Shown here in pieces: positions 1 to 12,757 of a DNA stretch of 64,000 nt. The DNA is from Falsarthrobacter nasiphocae. Its GTDB lineage: Bacteria > Actinomycetota > Actinomycetes > Actinomycetales > Micrococcaceae. The position numbers and the translations under genes are program-made. Below the pieces are notes generated by a model. The model saw only the letters and a list, made by a program, of their open reading frames with translations, was not told where the DNA came from and searched no databases. The DNA is taken from the NCBI RefSeq assembly GCF_031456275.1, contig NZ_JAVDUI010000001.1, positions 1,136,965-1,200,964 of the forward strand. Direction: 5' to 3'. How positions within the stretch are numbered: the stretch's first letter is position 1; every line of letters begins with the position of its first letter.

Positions 1-12
1 CCTGCGGAAGCC

Positions 13-41
13 GCCCCTGAGAAGAAAGACAGCTCAGGGGC
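13..41. repeat. Inverted repeat at window edge
   Basis: GCCCCTGAG (13-21) and CTCAGGGGC (33-41) form a perfect 9-bp stem with an 11-nt loop. No T-run follows, so it is only weakly terminator-like. The first 118 bases show no other feature I can support. Confidence 0.4.
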
Positions 42-118
42 CGTCCCTGCGCACATCCCCGGGGCGCGGCCGCTAGCCCGCTAGCCCCTCATCCCGGGGG
101 AGACCTCGGCCGGGACGC

Positions 119-156
119 AAAGAATCCCCGCCTCGGTGAGAGACGGGGATTCTTTT
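119..156 (-). terminator. Rho-independent terminator after the tRNA pair
   Basis: AAAGAATCCCCG (119-130) pairs perfectly with CGGGGATTCTTT (144-155), giving a 12-bp stem. T-rich ends occur on both strands, so it may work in both directions. It lies just past the 3' end of the minus-strand tRNA-Ala gene. Confidence 0.75.
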
Positions 157-159
157 CTG

Positions 160-232
160 TGGAGGCTAGGGGACTCGAACCCCTAACCCTCTGCTTGCAA
201 AGCAGATGCGCTACCAATTGCGCCAAGCCCCC
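160..232 (-). tRNA. tRNA-Ala (TGC anticodon)
   Basis: The reverse complement folds into a complete cloverleaf: a 7-bp acceptor stem (GGGGGCT with AGCCTCC, one G-U pair), D-arm GCGC/GCGC, anticodon stem TCTGC/GCAGA around loop TTTGCAA (anticodon TGC, alanine), and T-arm AGGGG-TTCGAGT-CCCCT. The discriminator base is A and CCA is not encoded. It follows tRNA-Ile on the same strand, as is common next to actinobacterial gyrA. Confidence 0.95.
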
Positions 233-287
233 AAACAGGTGAACCCGCTGAGCCGCCAGGGGTGGCCTGACGAAACAGAAGGTTCAG

Positions 288-361
288 TGGGCGTACCAGG
301 ACTTGAACCTGGGACCTCTTCGTTATCAGCGAAGCGCTCTAACCGCCTGAGCTATACGCCC
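288..361 (-). tRNA. tRNA-Ile (GAT anticodon)
   Basis: The reverse complement gives acceptor GGGCGTA/TACGCCC, a standard D-arm, anticodon stem-loop CTTCG-CTGATAA-CGAAG (anticodon GAT, isoleucine), and a T-arm with TTCAAGT. The discriminator base is A. It lies 55 nt upstream of tRNA-Ala and downstream of gyrA and the DUF3566 gene; the two tRNAs are probably co-transcribed. Confidence 0.95.
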
Positions 362-467
362 TTCTTGGCCCTGCTGGACCGAGAAACTACTCTACCCGAC
401 ACTGCCCCGGAACTCAAAATCGGCGCAGACGGGAGGTGGCGGGGGAGTTGAGGCCCCCGCCTCCAGG

Positions 468-980
468 TCAGTCGTCCGTCAGCGTGACACCCACGCCGCC
501 CACGAGGGAGGCGCAGATGTTGTACAGCACTGCCGCGAGCATCGACAACGCGGTGATGAGGACGATGTTCACCAGGGACAGGATCGTCGTGAAGGACACC
601 ACCTGACGCATGGAGGCGATCTGACGGATGTCGAAGCTGCTCACGGACGAGCCTCCGATGTCCCCGAGGAGCGTATTGACGCGATCGAAGATGCCGGTGA
701 GGTCGAGAACCACCCAGAGGACGATCGAGGCCACGACGGCCACGATGCCCAACGCCACCGAGAGGAGGAAGGCCAGCTTCAGGACGGACCACGGGTCAAG
801 CCGCGAGACAACGAGGCGAGCCTTGCGGGTCTTGGCCTTGGGCGCCGGGCGAACGAGGCCCTGCCGCTGCCCAGCCCGGGCCGGAGCGGTCCTCTGGCTG
901 GGGCGCTGCACGGGACGTCCGGCCTGCGGGCGGTTGCCCGTGCGGGGCGCGCCTGCACGTCCTGTCTGCGACTCGCTCAC
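468..980 (-). CDS. DUF3566 family membrane protein
   Basis: A 170-residue protein. The first 55 residues are a basic, proline- and arginine-rich, probably disordered cytoplasmic tail. Two hydrophobic segments follow at about 66-92 and 128-155, separated by a segment rich in small polar residues. This architecture, and its place directly after gyrA, match the DUF3566 family of actinobacteria. The GTG start overlaps the gyrA stop by four bases, so translation is probably coupled. The molecular function is unknown; its constant association with gyrase genes suggests, by inference only, a link to the chromosome or the cell envelope. Confidence 0.85.
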   Translation of the reverse strand: MSESQTGRAGAPRTGNRPQAGRPVQRPSQRTAPARAGQRQGLVRPAPKAKTRKARLVVSRLDPWSVLKLAFLLSVALGIVAVVASIVLWVVLDLTGIFDRVNTLLGDIGGSSVSSFDIRQIASMRQVVSFTTILSLVNIVLITALSMLAAVLYNICASLVGGVGVTLTDD

Positions 981-3655
981 TCGGTCTCCTTCGTGGATGT
1001 CGGCTCAGCGCCGGCGGCCTCCGCCGCGGCGTCAAAGCCCTGGGTGTCAGAAGTCAACGGTACGCCATCGGAGCCAGCCTCGACAGACGCGCCCGCGGCA
1101 CCCTCCTGGGGGTCCTCGCCCGTCTCGTCCTCCTCGACAGCTGCCTCAAGGTGGCGCTCCGAGTTCTTCGCGACGGCGATGATGCTGTCCCCCTTGTCGG
1201 GCTTGGCGAAAATGACACCCATCGTGTTGCGGCCCTTGGCAGGAACGCCGTCGACGCGGGAGCGCACGACCTTGCCCTTGCGCATGACGACGAGCACTTC
1301 GTCGTCCTCGCCCACGATCATGCCGCTGACCAGGTGGCCTCGCTCTTCGGCGAGCTTGGCCACCTTGATGCCAAGGCCTCCGCGGCCCTGGCAGCGGTAC
1401 TCGTTCACATGGGTGCGCTTGGCGTAGCCGCCCTCGGTGACCACGAAGACGAAGCCCTCGTCAGTGATGACGTCCGCAGACAGGAGGTGATCGTCTCCGC
1501 GGAACTTCATGCCCGTGACACCGGAGGTCGCGCGGCCCGTGGGGCGCAGCGCGTCATCCGTGGCGGTGAACCGGACGCTCATGCCCTCGCGGGACACGAG
1601 GAGGAGGTCGTCCTCGGCGTCGATGAGACGCGCCGCCACCAGCTCGTCGCCTTCGCGGAGGTTGATGGCGATGACGCCTGCTGAACGGTTCGTGTCGTAG
1701 TCCTCCAGGCGGGTCTTCTTCACGAGCCCGTTGCGCGTGGCAAGCAGCAGGTAGGGCGCTACAGAGTAGTCCTTGAGCTCCATGACCTGAGCGATCCGCT
1801 CATCGGGCTGGAACGCCAGGAGGTTGGCCACATGCTGGCCCTTGGCGTCCCTGCCGCCCTCGGCCAGCTCATAGGCCTTGGCCCGGTAGACCCGGCCCAG
1901 GTTCGTGAAGAAGAGGAGCCAGTTGTGGGTCGTCGTCACAAAGAACTGCTCGACGACGTCGTCCTCGCGGAGCTGAGCCCCGCGGACTCCCTTTCCGCCG
2001 CGCGCCTGGGAGCGGTACTGGTCGATCTTGGTCCGCTTGACGTAGCCGCCGCGCGTGATGGTGACGACCACCTCTTCCTCGGGGATGAGGTCCTCCATGC
2101 TCATGTCGCCGTCGAACCCGCGGAGGATCTGGGTGCGGCGGTCGTCGCCGTAGCGCTCGACGATCTCCGCGAGCTCGGAGGAGACCAGGTCCCGCTGACG
2201 CTGCGGGGACCCGAGGATGTCCTTGTACTCAGCGATCTCGGCCTCGAGGCGCGCATGCTGCTCCTGGAGCTTCTGGCGCTCCAGGGCTGCGAGGCGCCGC
2301 AGCTGCATGTCGAGGATGGCCTGAGCCTGCTCGTCGTCGATCTCGAGGAGGGACTTCAGGCCCTCCCGCGCGTCCTCCACGGTGGGGGAGCGGCGGATGA
2401 GGGCGATGACCTCGTCAAGGGCGTCAAGGGCCTTGAGGAGGCCGCGCAGAATGTGCGCCTGGGCCTCGGCGCGGCGCAGGCGGAACTGCGTGCGGCGCAC
2501 GATGACGTCGAGCTGGTGGTTGACCCAGTGGCGCACGAACGCGTCGAGGGACAGCGTGCGGGGCACGCCGTCGACGATCGCGAGCATGTTCGCGGAGAAG
2601 TTCTCCTGAAGCTGCGTGTGCTTGTACAGGTTGTTGAGGACGACCTTCGGCACGGCGTCCCGCTTGAGGACGATGACGAGGCGCTGGCCCGTGCGGCCCG
2701 AGGTCTCGTCGCGGAGGTCCGCGATGCCCTGGACCTTGCCGTCCTTGACGAGCTCGGCGATCTTGATCGCGAGGTTGTCCGGGTTGGCCTGGTAGGGCAG
2801 CTCGGTGACCACGAGGCACGTGCGGCCCTGGAGCTCCTCGACGTTGACCACGGCGCGCATCGTGATGGAGCCGCGGCCCGTGCGGTACGCGTCCTCGATG
2901 CCCTTGTGGCCGAGGATCGTGGCGCCCGTGGGGAAGTCCGGTCCCTTGATGCGCGTCAGGAGAGCCTCGAGGAGCTCTTCCTTCGTGGCGTCCGGGTTCT
3001 CGAGCGCCCACTGAACACCGTCAGCGACCTCGCGGAGGTTGTGCGGCGGGATGTTCGTGGCCATGCCGACCGCGATGCCCGAGGAGCCGTTGACGAGCAG
3101 GTTCGGGAAGCGCGACGGCAGGACCGTGGGCTCCTGGTTCTTGCCGTCGTAGTTGTCCTGGAAGTCGACCGTCTCTTCGTCGATGTCCCGGACCATCTCC
3201 ATGGCCATGGGGGCCATCTTGGTCTCGGTGTAACGCGCAGCGGCCGCGCCGTCGTTGCCCGGGGAGCCGAAGTTTCCCTGGCCGAGGGCCAGCGGATACC
3301 GCATGGTCCAGTCCTGGATGAGGCGGACGAGGGCGTCGTAGATCGCGCTGTCACCGTGCGGGTGGTACGTGCCCATGACGTCGCCGACGATGCGCGCGCA
3401 CTTGTTGAACGACTTCTCGGGGCGGTAGCCGCCGTCGTACATTCCGTACACGACGCGACGGTGGACGGGCTTGAGGCCGTCCCGGACGTCAGGGAGGGCG
3501 CGGCCCACGATGACGGCCATCGCGTAGTCCAGGTAGGAGCGCTGCATCTCCTCCTGGAGGTCGATCTGCTCGATCTTGTCGTGGCCCTCGGGCACGACGA
3601 CGCCCTCGGTCAGGGCCGTGCCGTTCTCCGGGTTCTCGGGCGTGATGTCGCTCAT
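977..3655 (-). CDS. gyrA: DNA gyrase subunit A
   Basis: An 892-residue gyrase A subunit, which cuts and rejoins DNA so that GyrA2GyrB2 can add negative supercoils. The breakage-reunion domain carries the catalytic Tyr at about residue 142 (motif AAARYTE). The quinolone-resistance region [13 protein letters not shown] has Ser103 and Asp107, the usual susceptible residues. A C-terminal beta-pinwheel follows with a GyrA box (QARGGKG) and an acidic tail. I chose the ATG at 3655 over one ten codons upstream because AAAGGA lies at good spacing before it. It follows gyrB by 42 nt and overlaps the DUF3566 gene, so the three probably form an operon. Confidence 0.97.
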   Translation of the reverse strand: MSDITPENPENGTALTEGVVVPEGHDKIEQIDLQEEMQRSYLDYAMAVIVGRALPDVRDGLKPVHRRVVYGMYDGGYRPEKSFNKCARIVGDVMGTYHPHGDSAIYDALVRLIQDWTMRYPLALGQGNFGSPGNDGAAAARYTETKMAPMAMEMVRDIDEETVDFQDNYDGKNQEPTVLPSRFPNLLVNGSSGIAVGMATNIPPHNLREVADGVQWALENPDATKEELLEALLTRIKGPDFPTGATILGHKGIEDAYRTGRGSITMRAVVNVEELQGRTCLVVTELPYQANPDNLAIKIAELVKDGKVQGIADLRDETSGRTGQRLVIVLKRDAVPKVVLNNLYKHTQLQENFSANMLAIVDGVPRTLSLDAFVRHWVNHQLDVIVRRTQFRLRRAEAQAHILRGLLKALDALDEVIALIRRSPTVEDAREGLKSLLEIDDEQAQAILDMQLRRLAALERQKLQEQHARLEAEIAEYKDILGSPQRQRDLVSSELAEIVERYGDDRRTQILRGFDGDMSMEDLIPEEEVVVTITRGGYVKRTKIDQYRSQARGGKGVRGAQLREDDVVEQFFVTTTHNWLLFFTNLGRVYRAKAYELAEGGRDAKGQHVANLLAFQPDERIAQVMELKDYSVAPYLLLATRNGLVKKTRLEDYDTNRSAGVIAINLREGDELVAARLIDAEDDLLLVSREGMSVRFTATDDALRPTGRATSGVTGMKFRGDDHLLSADVITDEGFVFVVTEGGYAKRTHVNEYRCQGRGGLGIKVAKLAEERGHLVSGMIVGEDDEVLVVMRKGKVVRSRVDGVPAKGRNTMGVIFAKPDKGDSIIAVAKNSERHLEAAVEEDETGEDPQEGAAGASVEAGSDGVPLTSDTQGFDAAAEAAGAEPTSTKETE

Positions 3656-3697
3656 TGTTTCCTTTCGCGGGGGTTCTCTGGTCATCGGGGCCTAGCC

Positions 3698-5719
<2,022 letters not shown>

Positions 5720-5784
5720 TGGCGGCTCAAACTCCTGGGAAGTCTCGGCGAACGCCACACGGCGACGTTCGGTCAATCCCTCCG

Positions 5785-5790
5785 ATTCTA
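5785..5790 (-). promoter_or_regulatory. Probable gyrB promoter -10 element
   Basis: On the minus strand TAGAAT fits the TAnnnT -10 consensus. It sits about 65 nt upstream of the preferred gyrB start, in the spacer after the DciA-like gene. The -35 is weak. This is inferred from the motif alone. Confidence 0.4.
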
Positions 5791-5945
5791 CCAACACCAC
5801 GGGAGAATCGTGCCCCTGATCATGCCTTGGGACGGCGAATCTCCCGCATAGGGGGCCCTCTCGGCGGGGGTCATGTCCACCGATTCATCTCCAGGGCTTC
5901 CAGGCGGCCAGAGAGCCGTCTAGCGCGTTTGGGGCTCTGCGCTTC

Positions 5946-6536
5946 TCACCCGTAGGTGTCGCGGGGTCCGCGCCCCTTGACGGTGCGGTATCCGCGCCGC
6001 CATGTCGGAGCGGCCGGCCCGGCGATCTCGAGGCGAGTGACGACGCCGTCCCCGAGGCGCTCGTTGAGCTGCCGCACAATCTCCGGGGCCATGAGCCGGA
6101 GATTCGTGGCCCAGGCGGTCGTGTCGCAGCGGACGTGGACCGTGGAGTTCTCGAAGGACTCGGCGCGGCAGTGCTCGGCGATGTCCTTGCCCACGAGCTC
6201 GGACCAGCGCGCGAGCACGCCCCCCACCGCGATGGGCTGCTTCCAGCCGCGCTCGCTCAGGAAGCGGTCGAAGATGCGCGAGATCCCCTGCGGGTCCCTC
6301 CCGTAGTAGGAGTCCGCCTCCCCTCGCCTTGCGCGGTCAGCGGCCTTTCCCTCCCGCGAGAGCTCGCGGTCCTTGGCGCGGGCCCTCGAGCGGGCAACCT
6401 GCCTCGCGTCCACGCGGCGGTCGCCTCGCTCCGCGGCGCCCGCACGGAGTCGGTTGAGGAGCGCCCAGGCGGCGTCAACGTCGTCGTTCTCAGAGGACGA
6501 CGACGCAGCCGCGCCGGACTCGAGGCCGTCCGTCAC
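5946..6536 (-). CDS. dciA: DUF721 / DciA-like replicative helicase loader
   Basis: A 196-residue protein with a charged, Ala/Arg-rich N-terminal half and a C-terminal DUF721 domain (about 90-175). It ends with the strongly conserved actinobacterial tail GRGPRDTYG. DUF721 proteins are the DciA family, which load or stimulate DnaB at origins in bacteria without DnaC or DnaI; no dnaC is seen near dnaB here. The GTG start overlaps the recF stop (GTGA), implying coupled translation. The position between recF and gyrB is the usual actinobacterial one. The family is clear; the loader role rests on work in other species. Confidence 0.85.
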   Translation of the reverse strand: MTDGLESGAAASSSSENDDVDAAWALLNRLRAGAAERGDRRVDARQVARSRARAKDRELSREGKAADRARRGEADSYYGRDPQGISRIFDRFLSERGWKQPIAVGGVLARWSELVGKDIAEHCRAESFENSTVHVRCDTTAWATNLRLMAPEIVRQLNERLGDGVVTRLEIAGPAAPTWRRGYRTVKGRGPRDTYG

Positions 6537-7720
6537 GCCCGCTCTCCCTGGGGATCGGTGACGGTGCCGGGGGAGACCCGCAGGGTCCTCCCGGCCAAGT
6601 CCGCGGGGAGGTCCTCGCCGACCGCGGCCGTGATGATGACCTGCTCCGCCTGCTGGACCAGGGCCCCGAGGCGCTGACGGCGGCGCGCGTCCAGCTCGGC
6701 GAAGACGTCGTCGAGGATGAGGATGGGACAGGCGGCCTCGGAGGGATCGTCCTGGCGCATGAGCTCGAAGGCCCCCAGGCGCAGCGCGAGCGCGAAGGAC
6801 CAGCTCTCGCCGTGGGACGCGAATCCCTTGGCCGGGGCGCCGCCGAGGATGAGAGCCACGTCGTCGCGGTGAGGGCCGATCGTCGTCGTCCCCCGCTCCC
6901 GGTCCCGCTGCCGGGCCCCGGCGAGGGCCTCGAGATAGCGGCGGTAGAGCTCGGGCGCAGAGAGGCTCGCCAGCTCGCCCGCTCCGCTGGCGTCAGGGGA
7001 CAGGCGCTGGGCGTCCACATCCCCCGCGAGCGAGCTGATGTACACGATCTCCGTAGGCTTGCCGCCGTCCGTGAGGCGCCCGTAGGCGGTCTCGACGTGG
7101 GGGTCGAGATCCCTCAGGACACCGAGCCTGGCTGCGGTGAGCGCGGTGGCGGCGGTCGCGAGCTGCTGGTCCCAGACGTCGATGGTTGACTCGTGCCCCT
7201 CGTTCCAGCCGCGGCGCCCCGAGCGGAGGAGGGCATTGCGCTGGCGCAGGACCTTCTCGTAGTCAGCGCGGGCCTGGCCGAGGTACGGGTAGAGGGTCAC
7301 GACGAGGTCGTCGAGGAAACGACGTCGGCCGCCGGGCTCGCCCTTGACGAGGGCCAGGTCCTCCGGGGCGAAGAGGACGGTGCGGGCAATCCCCAGAATC
7401 TCCCGCGCCCGCATCGGGGCCGACCGGTTGATGCGCGCGCGGTTCGTCCTGCCTGGCGCGATCTCCAGCTCGAGGATGCTCTGCTGACCCCCGCGGACAA
7501 TCCGCGCGCGGACCACGGCCCGCTCCTGGTTGAAGCGGACCATGGGAGCATCCGTGGAGACGCGATGGGAGGACAGGGTGGAGAGGCAGCCGATGGCCTC
7601 GACGATGTTGGTCTTGCCTACTCCGTTGGGGCCGACCAGGACGTTGACGCCCGGCCCCAGGCGCACGTCGGCTTGCGCGTACGTCCTGAAGTCCGTGAGG
7701 GAGAGGCGATCAATGTACAT
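6533..7720 (-). CDS. recF: DNA replication and repair protein RecF
   Basis: A 395-residue SMC-like ABC ATPase that helps load RecA at single-strand gaps through RecFOR. Walker A is GPNGVGKT at 30-37. A signature-like segment (SHGESWSFALALRLGAFEL) and Walker B with D-loop (ILILDDVFAELD) lie near the C-terminus. The order DYRTYAQ-like N-terminus, long helical arm, then ATPase C-half matches the family, as does the length. It lies 18 nt downstream of gnd and overlaps the DciA-like gene. Confidence 0.96.
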   Translation of the reverse strand: MYIDRLSLTDFRTYAQADVRLGPGVNVLVGPNGVGKTNIVEAIGCLSTLSSHRVSTDAPMVRFNQERAVVRARIVRGGQQSILELEIAPGRTNRARINRSAPMRAREILGIARTVLFAPEDLALVKGEPGGRRRFLDDLVVTLYPYLGQARADYEKVLRQRNALLRSGRRGWNEGHESTIDVWDQQLATAATALTAARLGVLRDLDPHVETAYGRLTDGGKPTEIVYISSLAGDVDAQRLSPDASGAGELASLSAPELYRRYLEALAGARQRDRERGTTTIGPHRDDVALILGGAPAKGFASHGESWSFALALRLGAFELMRQDDPSEAACPILILDDVFAELDARRRQRLGALVQQAEQVIITAAVGEDLPADLAGRTLRVSPGTVTDPQGERA

Positions 7721-7738
7721 GCCGTCCTGGTTATATGC

Positions 7739-8620
<882 letters not shown>

Positions 8621-8700
8621 GAGGAGCACCGCGTTTCTTCGATTGGGGATGGTTTCAGGACCGGATGGTCCCGGGGGAGTGGGAAGGGGTCCTGCTCGTC

Positions 8701-9828
8701 TTACTGGTTGGGCAGGCGGACCGGCATCACGAGGTACCGGTAGGTGTCCTCGTCTTCCCCTTCGAGCTCAGCCTGTGCCGTCAGCATCGCGGGCTTCGGC
8801 GCGGAGGTGAAGGAGAAGCGGACGAAGTCAGTCGAGATGGCGCCAAGACCCTCGCTGAGGTAGGTCGGGTTGAAGGCGACCGTGATCTCTTCGCCCACGA
8901 GGCGAGCGGAGATGGACTCCGACGCCTGGGCGTCCTCACCCGTGCCTGCGTCGAGGCTGACGGCGCCGTCGGTGAAGGCGAGGCGGATGGGCGTGTTGCG
9001 CTCGGCAACGACCTTGACGCGGTTGACTGCTGCCACGAGCTCACTCGTGCTGACCACGGCATGGATCGGCGTGGACTCCGGGAAGAGCGAACGGATCTTC
9101 GGGTAGTCCCCGTCGACCAGGAGGCTCGTCTGGCGGCGCGAGGAGGACTCGAAGCCGATCAGGTCTGCGTCGTTCTCCAGGGCAATCGAGAGGCTGCCGG
9201 CGTGGGCAAGGTTCTTGGCCACGGAGTCGAGGGTCCGCGCTTTCACAAGGGCGGAGGTGCTGATCCCCGGCGTCGTCGGGCGCCAGGAGAGCTCGCGCAT
9301 GGCGAGACGGTAGCGGTCCGTGGCGAGAAGGGTGATCTTGTCGTCCTCGAACTCCAGGCGCACTGCAGTGAGGATCGGGAGGGTGTCGTCCTTGCTCGCG
9401 GCCACGGTCATCTGGGAGATGGCGGTGGCGAACTCGGCGCCGTCGACTGAGCCGCTGACGGCGGGCAGTGGCGGAAGCTCCGGGTATTCGGCCTCGGGCA
9501 TCGTGGCAAGGGCGAAGCGGCTGGAGCGGCAGGAGAGCTGGAGCTTGGAGCCCTCGGTGGCCGCAGTGACGGTTGCCGAGGTGGGGAAGCTGCGAACGAC
9601 GTCCGCGAGGAGGCGCCCGGGAACGAGGATGGTGCCCTCCTCCGTCACGTCAGCCTCGATCTCAAGGCGTGCGCTGGTCTCGTAGTCGAAGCTCGAGAGC
9701 GTCAGAAGCCCCTGGGAGCCCTGGATGAGGATGCCTGAGAGAACGGGCATCGGGGGGCGAGGGGAGAGAGACTTTGCGACCCAGGAGACTGCGTCGTTGA
9801 GAACGTCTCGTTCGACAGTGAATTTCAC
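8701..9828 (-). CDS. dnaN: DNA polymerase III beta sliding clamp
   Basis: A 375-residue beta clamp that tethers DNA polymerase III to DNA. It shows the three-repeat clamp pattern, with PRPPMPVLSGILI near the N-terminus, YPELPPLP in the first repeat, and the C-terminal YRYLVMPVRLP that forms the partner-binding pocket. The GTG at 9828 is chosen because the protein then begins VKFTVERDVLNDAV, as in homologues, and AAAGGCGG lies upstream. The frame is open 27 codons further but that stretch does not look like clamp sequence. It lies downstream of dnaA across the oriC-like spacer. Confidence 0.97.
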   Translation of the reverse strand: MKFTVERDVLNDAVSWVAKSLSPRPPMPVLSGILIQGSQGLLTLSSFDYETSARLEIEADVTEEGTILVPGRLLADVVRSFPTSATVTAATEGSKLQLSCRSSRFALATMPEAEYPELPPLPAVSGSVDGAEFATAISQMTVAASKDDTLPILTAVRLEFEDDKITLLATDRYRLAMRELSWRPTTPGISTSALVKARTLDSVAKNLAHAGSLSIALENDADLIGFESSSRRQTSLLVDGDYPKIRSLFPESTPIHAVVSTSELVAAVNRVKVVAERNTPIRLAFTDGAVSLDAGTGEDAQASESISARLVGEEITVAFNPTYLSEGLGAISTDFVRFSFTSAPKPAMLTAQAELEGEDEDTYRYLVMPVRLPNQ

Positions 9829-10271
9829 GCGCGTTCCGCCTTTCGAGCGCGGATGAGACCGCGAGGACGATGAAGAGTGCAGAGTCCAGCTTAGCCCTGT
9901 CTCGAACACCGTGCAGGGGTGTGGAGGACGAAGGACGAGTCCCCTGAACAGGGGTCAGGGGCTGGGCGAACCACAAGGCCCGGGACGAGGTTTCATGTTA
10001 TCTGGAAGGGCTTCTTTGAGGGAGGGGAGTGTTAACAACCCCTGTTGGTTCTGTGGATAAGTACACGGATGTCGGGCGAGGTCTGGGATCGGGGCTCGGC
10101 GGGGGTGTGTGCGAGGTGTGAGTCGCTCCCGTTGCACGGTGTTCATGGCGTGTGGACGGCAAAACCGGCCTCGAGCGATCATCACACGTTCGTGTCGTTT
10201 GTCCCCATCCAGAGCGAGTTGTCCCCGTCGTTGTCCACAATTCTGTGGATAACCCTGGGGAAGCCCAGAAT
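9829..10271. other. oriC: Candidate chromosomal origin (oriC), dnaN-dnaA spacer
   Basis: A 443-nt non-coding spacer with DnaA boxes. Three are perfect: TGTGGATAA at 10052-10060, TTGTCCACA at 10231-10239 and TGTGGATAA at 10244-10252. Near matches are TTGTCCCCA at 10199-10207, TTGTCCCCG at 10219-10227 and TGTGGACGG at 10151-10159. A short AT-richer stretch around 9990-10060 (with GTTAAC) may be the unwinding element. The dnaA-dnaN spacer is the proven oriC in Streptomyces and Mycobacterium; its use here is inferred. Confidence 0.75.
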
Positions 10272-11900
10272 CTAGGCGTTGCGCTGCTGCTGCTTGATCC
10301 GGTTTGTCAGTTCGGTCACCTGGTCGAAGATCTGGCGGCGCTCAGCCATGAGGCCGCTGATCTTCCGCGTGGCGTGAATGACCGTGGTGTGGTCCCTTCC
10401 GCCTACGGCCGTGCCGATGTCCGGCAGCGACTTGTCAGTGAGCTCCCGGCACAGGTACATGGCGATCTGCCGGGCGTCGACGAGGTTCTTCTTCCGGGAC
10501 TTCGCGCACAGCTGCTCCACCGTGAGACCGAAGTACTCGGCCGTCGCCGCGAGGATCTGCTGGATCGTGATCATCTCGGCCCCGGAGTCCGTGATGAGGT
10601 CCTTGAGCACGTGATCGGCGAGGGCGACGTCGACAGGCTGTCGTGTCAGCGACGCGAACGCGGTGACGCGGATGAGGGCGCCTTCCAGCTCACGGATGTT
10701 CGTGGAGATGCGAGAGGCGATGTACTCGAGGACCTCCTTCGGCACCTCGAGGCCCTCGACCATGGCCTTCTTGCGGAGGATCGCACTGCGCGTCTCGAGC
10801 TCCGGCGGCTGGACGTCCGTGATGAGGCCCCACTCGAAGCGCGAGCGCAGGCGGTCCTCGAAGCCGGAGAGCTTCTTGGGGGGGAGGTCCGAGGTGATGA
10901 CGATCTGCTTGTTGTGGTTGTGGAGGGCGTTGAAGGTGTGGAAGAACTCCTCCTGCGTGCCCTCCTTGTTCGCCAGGAACTGGATGTCGTCAATGAGGAG
11001 GATGTCCACGTTGCGGTAGAGCTGCTTGAAGCTCGAGCCTTCGTCGTCCTTGATGGAGTTGATGAAGTCGTTCGTGAATTCCTCGCTGTTCACGTACCGC
11101 ACCCGGATGCCGTGGTACAGGTTCCGCGCGTAATGGCCGATCGCGTGGAGCAGGTGAGTCTTTCCAAGGCCCGAGTCCCCGTAAATGAACAGCGGGTTAT
11201 ATGCCTTGGCAGGTGCCTCAGCGACGGCAAAGGCGGCGGCGTGAGCGAAACGGTTCGAGGCCCCGATGACGAACGAGTCGAAGACATACCGCGGGTTGAG
11301 GCGTCCGAACTCCTGGCTCGTGCTCGGCGGCTTCGGGGTCGGGGCGTCGCCGGGGCGCCGCGGCGACTCGTCCTCCTCGCCGAGCGTGTAGAGGCTCGGG
11401 GAATAGAGGTCTTCGCCCGAGGCGTCCCGGCCGGACGTGCCGAAGGAGCGAGAGGGTGCGGGTGCGGCGGGCGCGTCGTCGTGCTCCTCCGGCGTGGAGG
11501 CGGGGGCGTCCTCGAAGCGCGGGGCGGCCGGGCGCCCCTGAGGCTCAGCGTCCAGCCGGGGCTGCGGAGCGGGCGACGACGGGGGCCGCTCGGAGTGAGC
11601 CTGGCTGGAAGCCGGTGACATGCGCTGGATGGGCTCGATCGAGGGGTCGATCACGTACGCGCACTGGAGCTCCTGGCCGAAGACAGCCCGGATCTTCTCG
11701 TCGAGGATCTCCTTGAGCTGCATCTGGAGGAAGTCCCGGGTCTTCTCGTTCGAGACGGCGACAAGGAGCGTGTGGCCCACGAGGCCCTGCGCCTTGGTCA
11801 GCAGAAGGTTCCCGTATTGCCGCGGGGAAATGTGCTGCTCCAGTGAATGGACGGTAGTACGCCACTGGTTGCCGAGGTCGTCGACGAGTTCTTCGGGCAC
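10272..11900 (-). CDS. dnaA: Chromosomal replication initiator DnaA
   Basis: About 542 residues. Domain I occupies 1-90. A long, Pro/Asp/Glu-rich disordered domain II runs from about 95 to 195. The AAA+ domain III has Walker A GDSGLGKT (241-248) and Walker [11 protein letters not shown]. The C-terminal domain IV carries the DnaA-box-binding signature [12 protein letters not shown] chose the GTG at 11900: AAGGA lies eight bases upstream, and a TATACT -10 at 11941-11946 falls inside the longer open frame that reaches 11969. It binds ATP and DnaA boxes to open the origin and recruit DnaB. Confidence 0.97.
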   Translation of the reverse strand: MPEELVDDLGNQWRTTVHSLEQHISPRQYGNLLLTKAQGLVGHTLLVAVSNEKTRDFLQMQLKEILDEKIRAVFGQELQCAYVIDPSIEPIQRMSPASSQAHSERPPSSPAPQPRLDAEPQGRPAAPRFEDAPASTPEEHDDAPAAPAPSRSFGTSGRDASGEDLYSPSLYTLGEEDESPRRPGDAPTPKPPSTSQEFGRLNPRYVFDSFVIGASNRFAHAAAFAVAEAPAKAYNPLFIYGDSGLGKTHLLHAIGHYARNLYHGIRVRYVNSEEFTNDFINSIKDDEGSSFKQLYRNVDILLIDDIQFLANKEGTQEEFFHTFNALHNHNKQIVITSDLPPKKLSGFEDRLRSRFEWGLITDVQPPELETRSAILRKKAMVEGLEVPKEVLEYIASRISTNIRELEGALIRVTAFASLTRQPVDVALADHVLKDLITDSGAEMITIQQILAATAEYFGLTVEQLCAKSRKKNLVDARQIAMYLCRELTDKSLPDIGTAVGGRDHTTVIHATRKISGLMAERRQIFDQVTELTNRIKQQQRNA

Positions 11901-11940
11901 GGGCTGAGTCCTTCGGGATCCGGCTGGGGATAGGTCCTCC

Positions 11941-11991
11941 AGTATAGGACTATCCACAGGCTTATTCACAGTTGTCCCCAGCTGTGGGCAA
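11941..11991 (-). promoter_or_regulatory. dnaA promoter with DnaA boxes
   Basis: TATACT at 11941-11946 (minus strand) is a near-consensus -10. Four one-mismatch DnaA boxes lie on or just upstream of it: CTATCCACA (11950-11958), TTATTCACA (11962-11970), TTGTCCCCA (11972-11980) and TGTGGGCAA (11983-11991). This suggests DnaA autoregulation or a second origin half. Confidence 0.65.
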
Positions 11992-12035
11992 CTGGCATCC
12001 TGTGCCCCCAGGGCTCCCCACGCGGAGGAGGCGAC

Positions 12036-12065
12036 TTGACCGGGCCCCTCGCCGTGACCTAGTGT
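12036..12065 (+). promoter_or_regulatory. Probable rpmH-operon promoter
   Basis: TTGACC (12036-12041) and TAGTGT (12060-12065) with an 18-nt spacer lie about 155 nt before rpmH, diverging from dnaA. Confidence 0.55.
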
Positions 12066-12221
12066 TATTCAGTCCTACAAGTGTCTTTTGCGCACCGTCG
12101 CGCCCTGCAGCCCGCTGCAGTGTCAGCGCGCACTCATTGTGTGTGTTGAAGTCGAGCAAGGAGCGGCCCGCCGAACCAGGCGTTTCGCGGACCCCATCCC
12201 ACAAGTCTTTGGAGATTCACC

Positions 12222-12359
12222 GTGAGCAAGCGGACTTTTCAGCCGAACAACCGCCGTCGTGCCAAGAAGCACGGCTTCCGTCTGCGCATGCGCACCCGTG
12301 CAGGTCGCGCGATCCTCGCGAGCCGTCGCTCCAAGGGTCGCACAGAGCTCTCTGCCTGA
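12222..12359 (+). CDS. rpmH: 50S ribosomal protein L34
   Basis: A 45-residue protein reading [18 protein letters not shown] at its N-terminus and ending in SKGRTELSA. This is the highly conserved, very basic L34 of the large ribosomal subunit. It starts at GTG with GGAG seven bases upstream. Its place between divergent dnaA and rnpA is near universal in bacteria. It is followed by rnpA after 41 nt and is probably the first gene of the rpmH-rnpA-yidD-yidC-khpB-rsmG operon. Confidence 0.97.
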   Translation: MSKRTFQPNNRRRAKKHGFRLRMRTRAGRAILASRRSKGRTELSA

Positions 12360-12400
12360 GTCCTTTCTCAGCGTGACTGGCCGTCCGCGGCCGCTCTGAC

Positions 12401-12757
12401 ATGCTTCCCAGACGGCACAGACTCCGCACACCCGCGGAGTTCAGCACCACACTACGTTCCGGCGCCCGCTATGGGAGCCGGAACTTAGTCGTTTTCACGG
12501 CCGCCCTCGCGTCCGAGGACGAGCCCACCCGCGTGGGCTTCCTCGTCTCCAAGAAGGTCGGAAACGCCGTCACACGGAACCTCGTCAAGCGCCGCCTGCG
12601 GGACAAGGCTGTCTCGGTCATCGAGGAGCACAGCACAGGGAAGGCGCTCGTCGTCCGAGCGCTGCCCGGCGCCGCGTCGCTGGACTGGGACGCCCTCAGC
12701 GCTGACTTTGACGCCACCGTCAGGGGAAGCCTCAGCAAGCACGCGAGGCGGCGATGA
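12401..12757 (+). CDS. rnpA: Ribonuclease P protein component
   Basis: A 118-residue basic protein that binds the RNase P RNA and helps it mature tRNA 5' ends. The family motif [17 protein letters not shown] is intact in the middle and the N-terminus MLPRRHRL is typical. Its stop codon overlaps the yidD start (ATGA), so the two are translationally coupled. Length and position are normal. Confidence 0.96.
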   Translation: MLPRRHRLRTPAEFSTTLRSGARYGSRNLVVFTAALASEDEPTRVGFLVSKKVGNAVTRNLVKRRLRDKAVSVIEEHSTGKALVVRALPGAASLDWDALSADFDATVRGSLSKHARRR

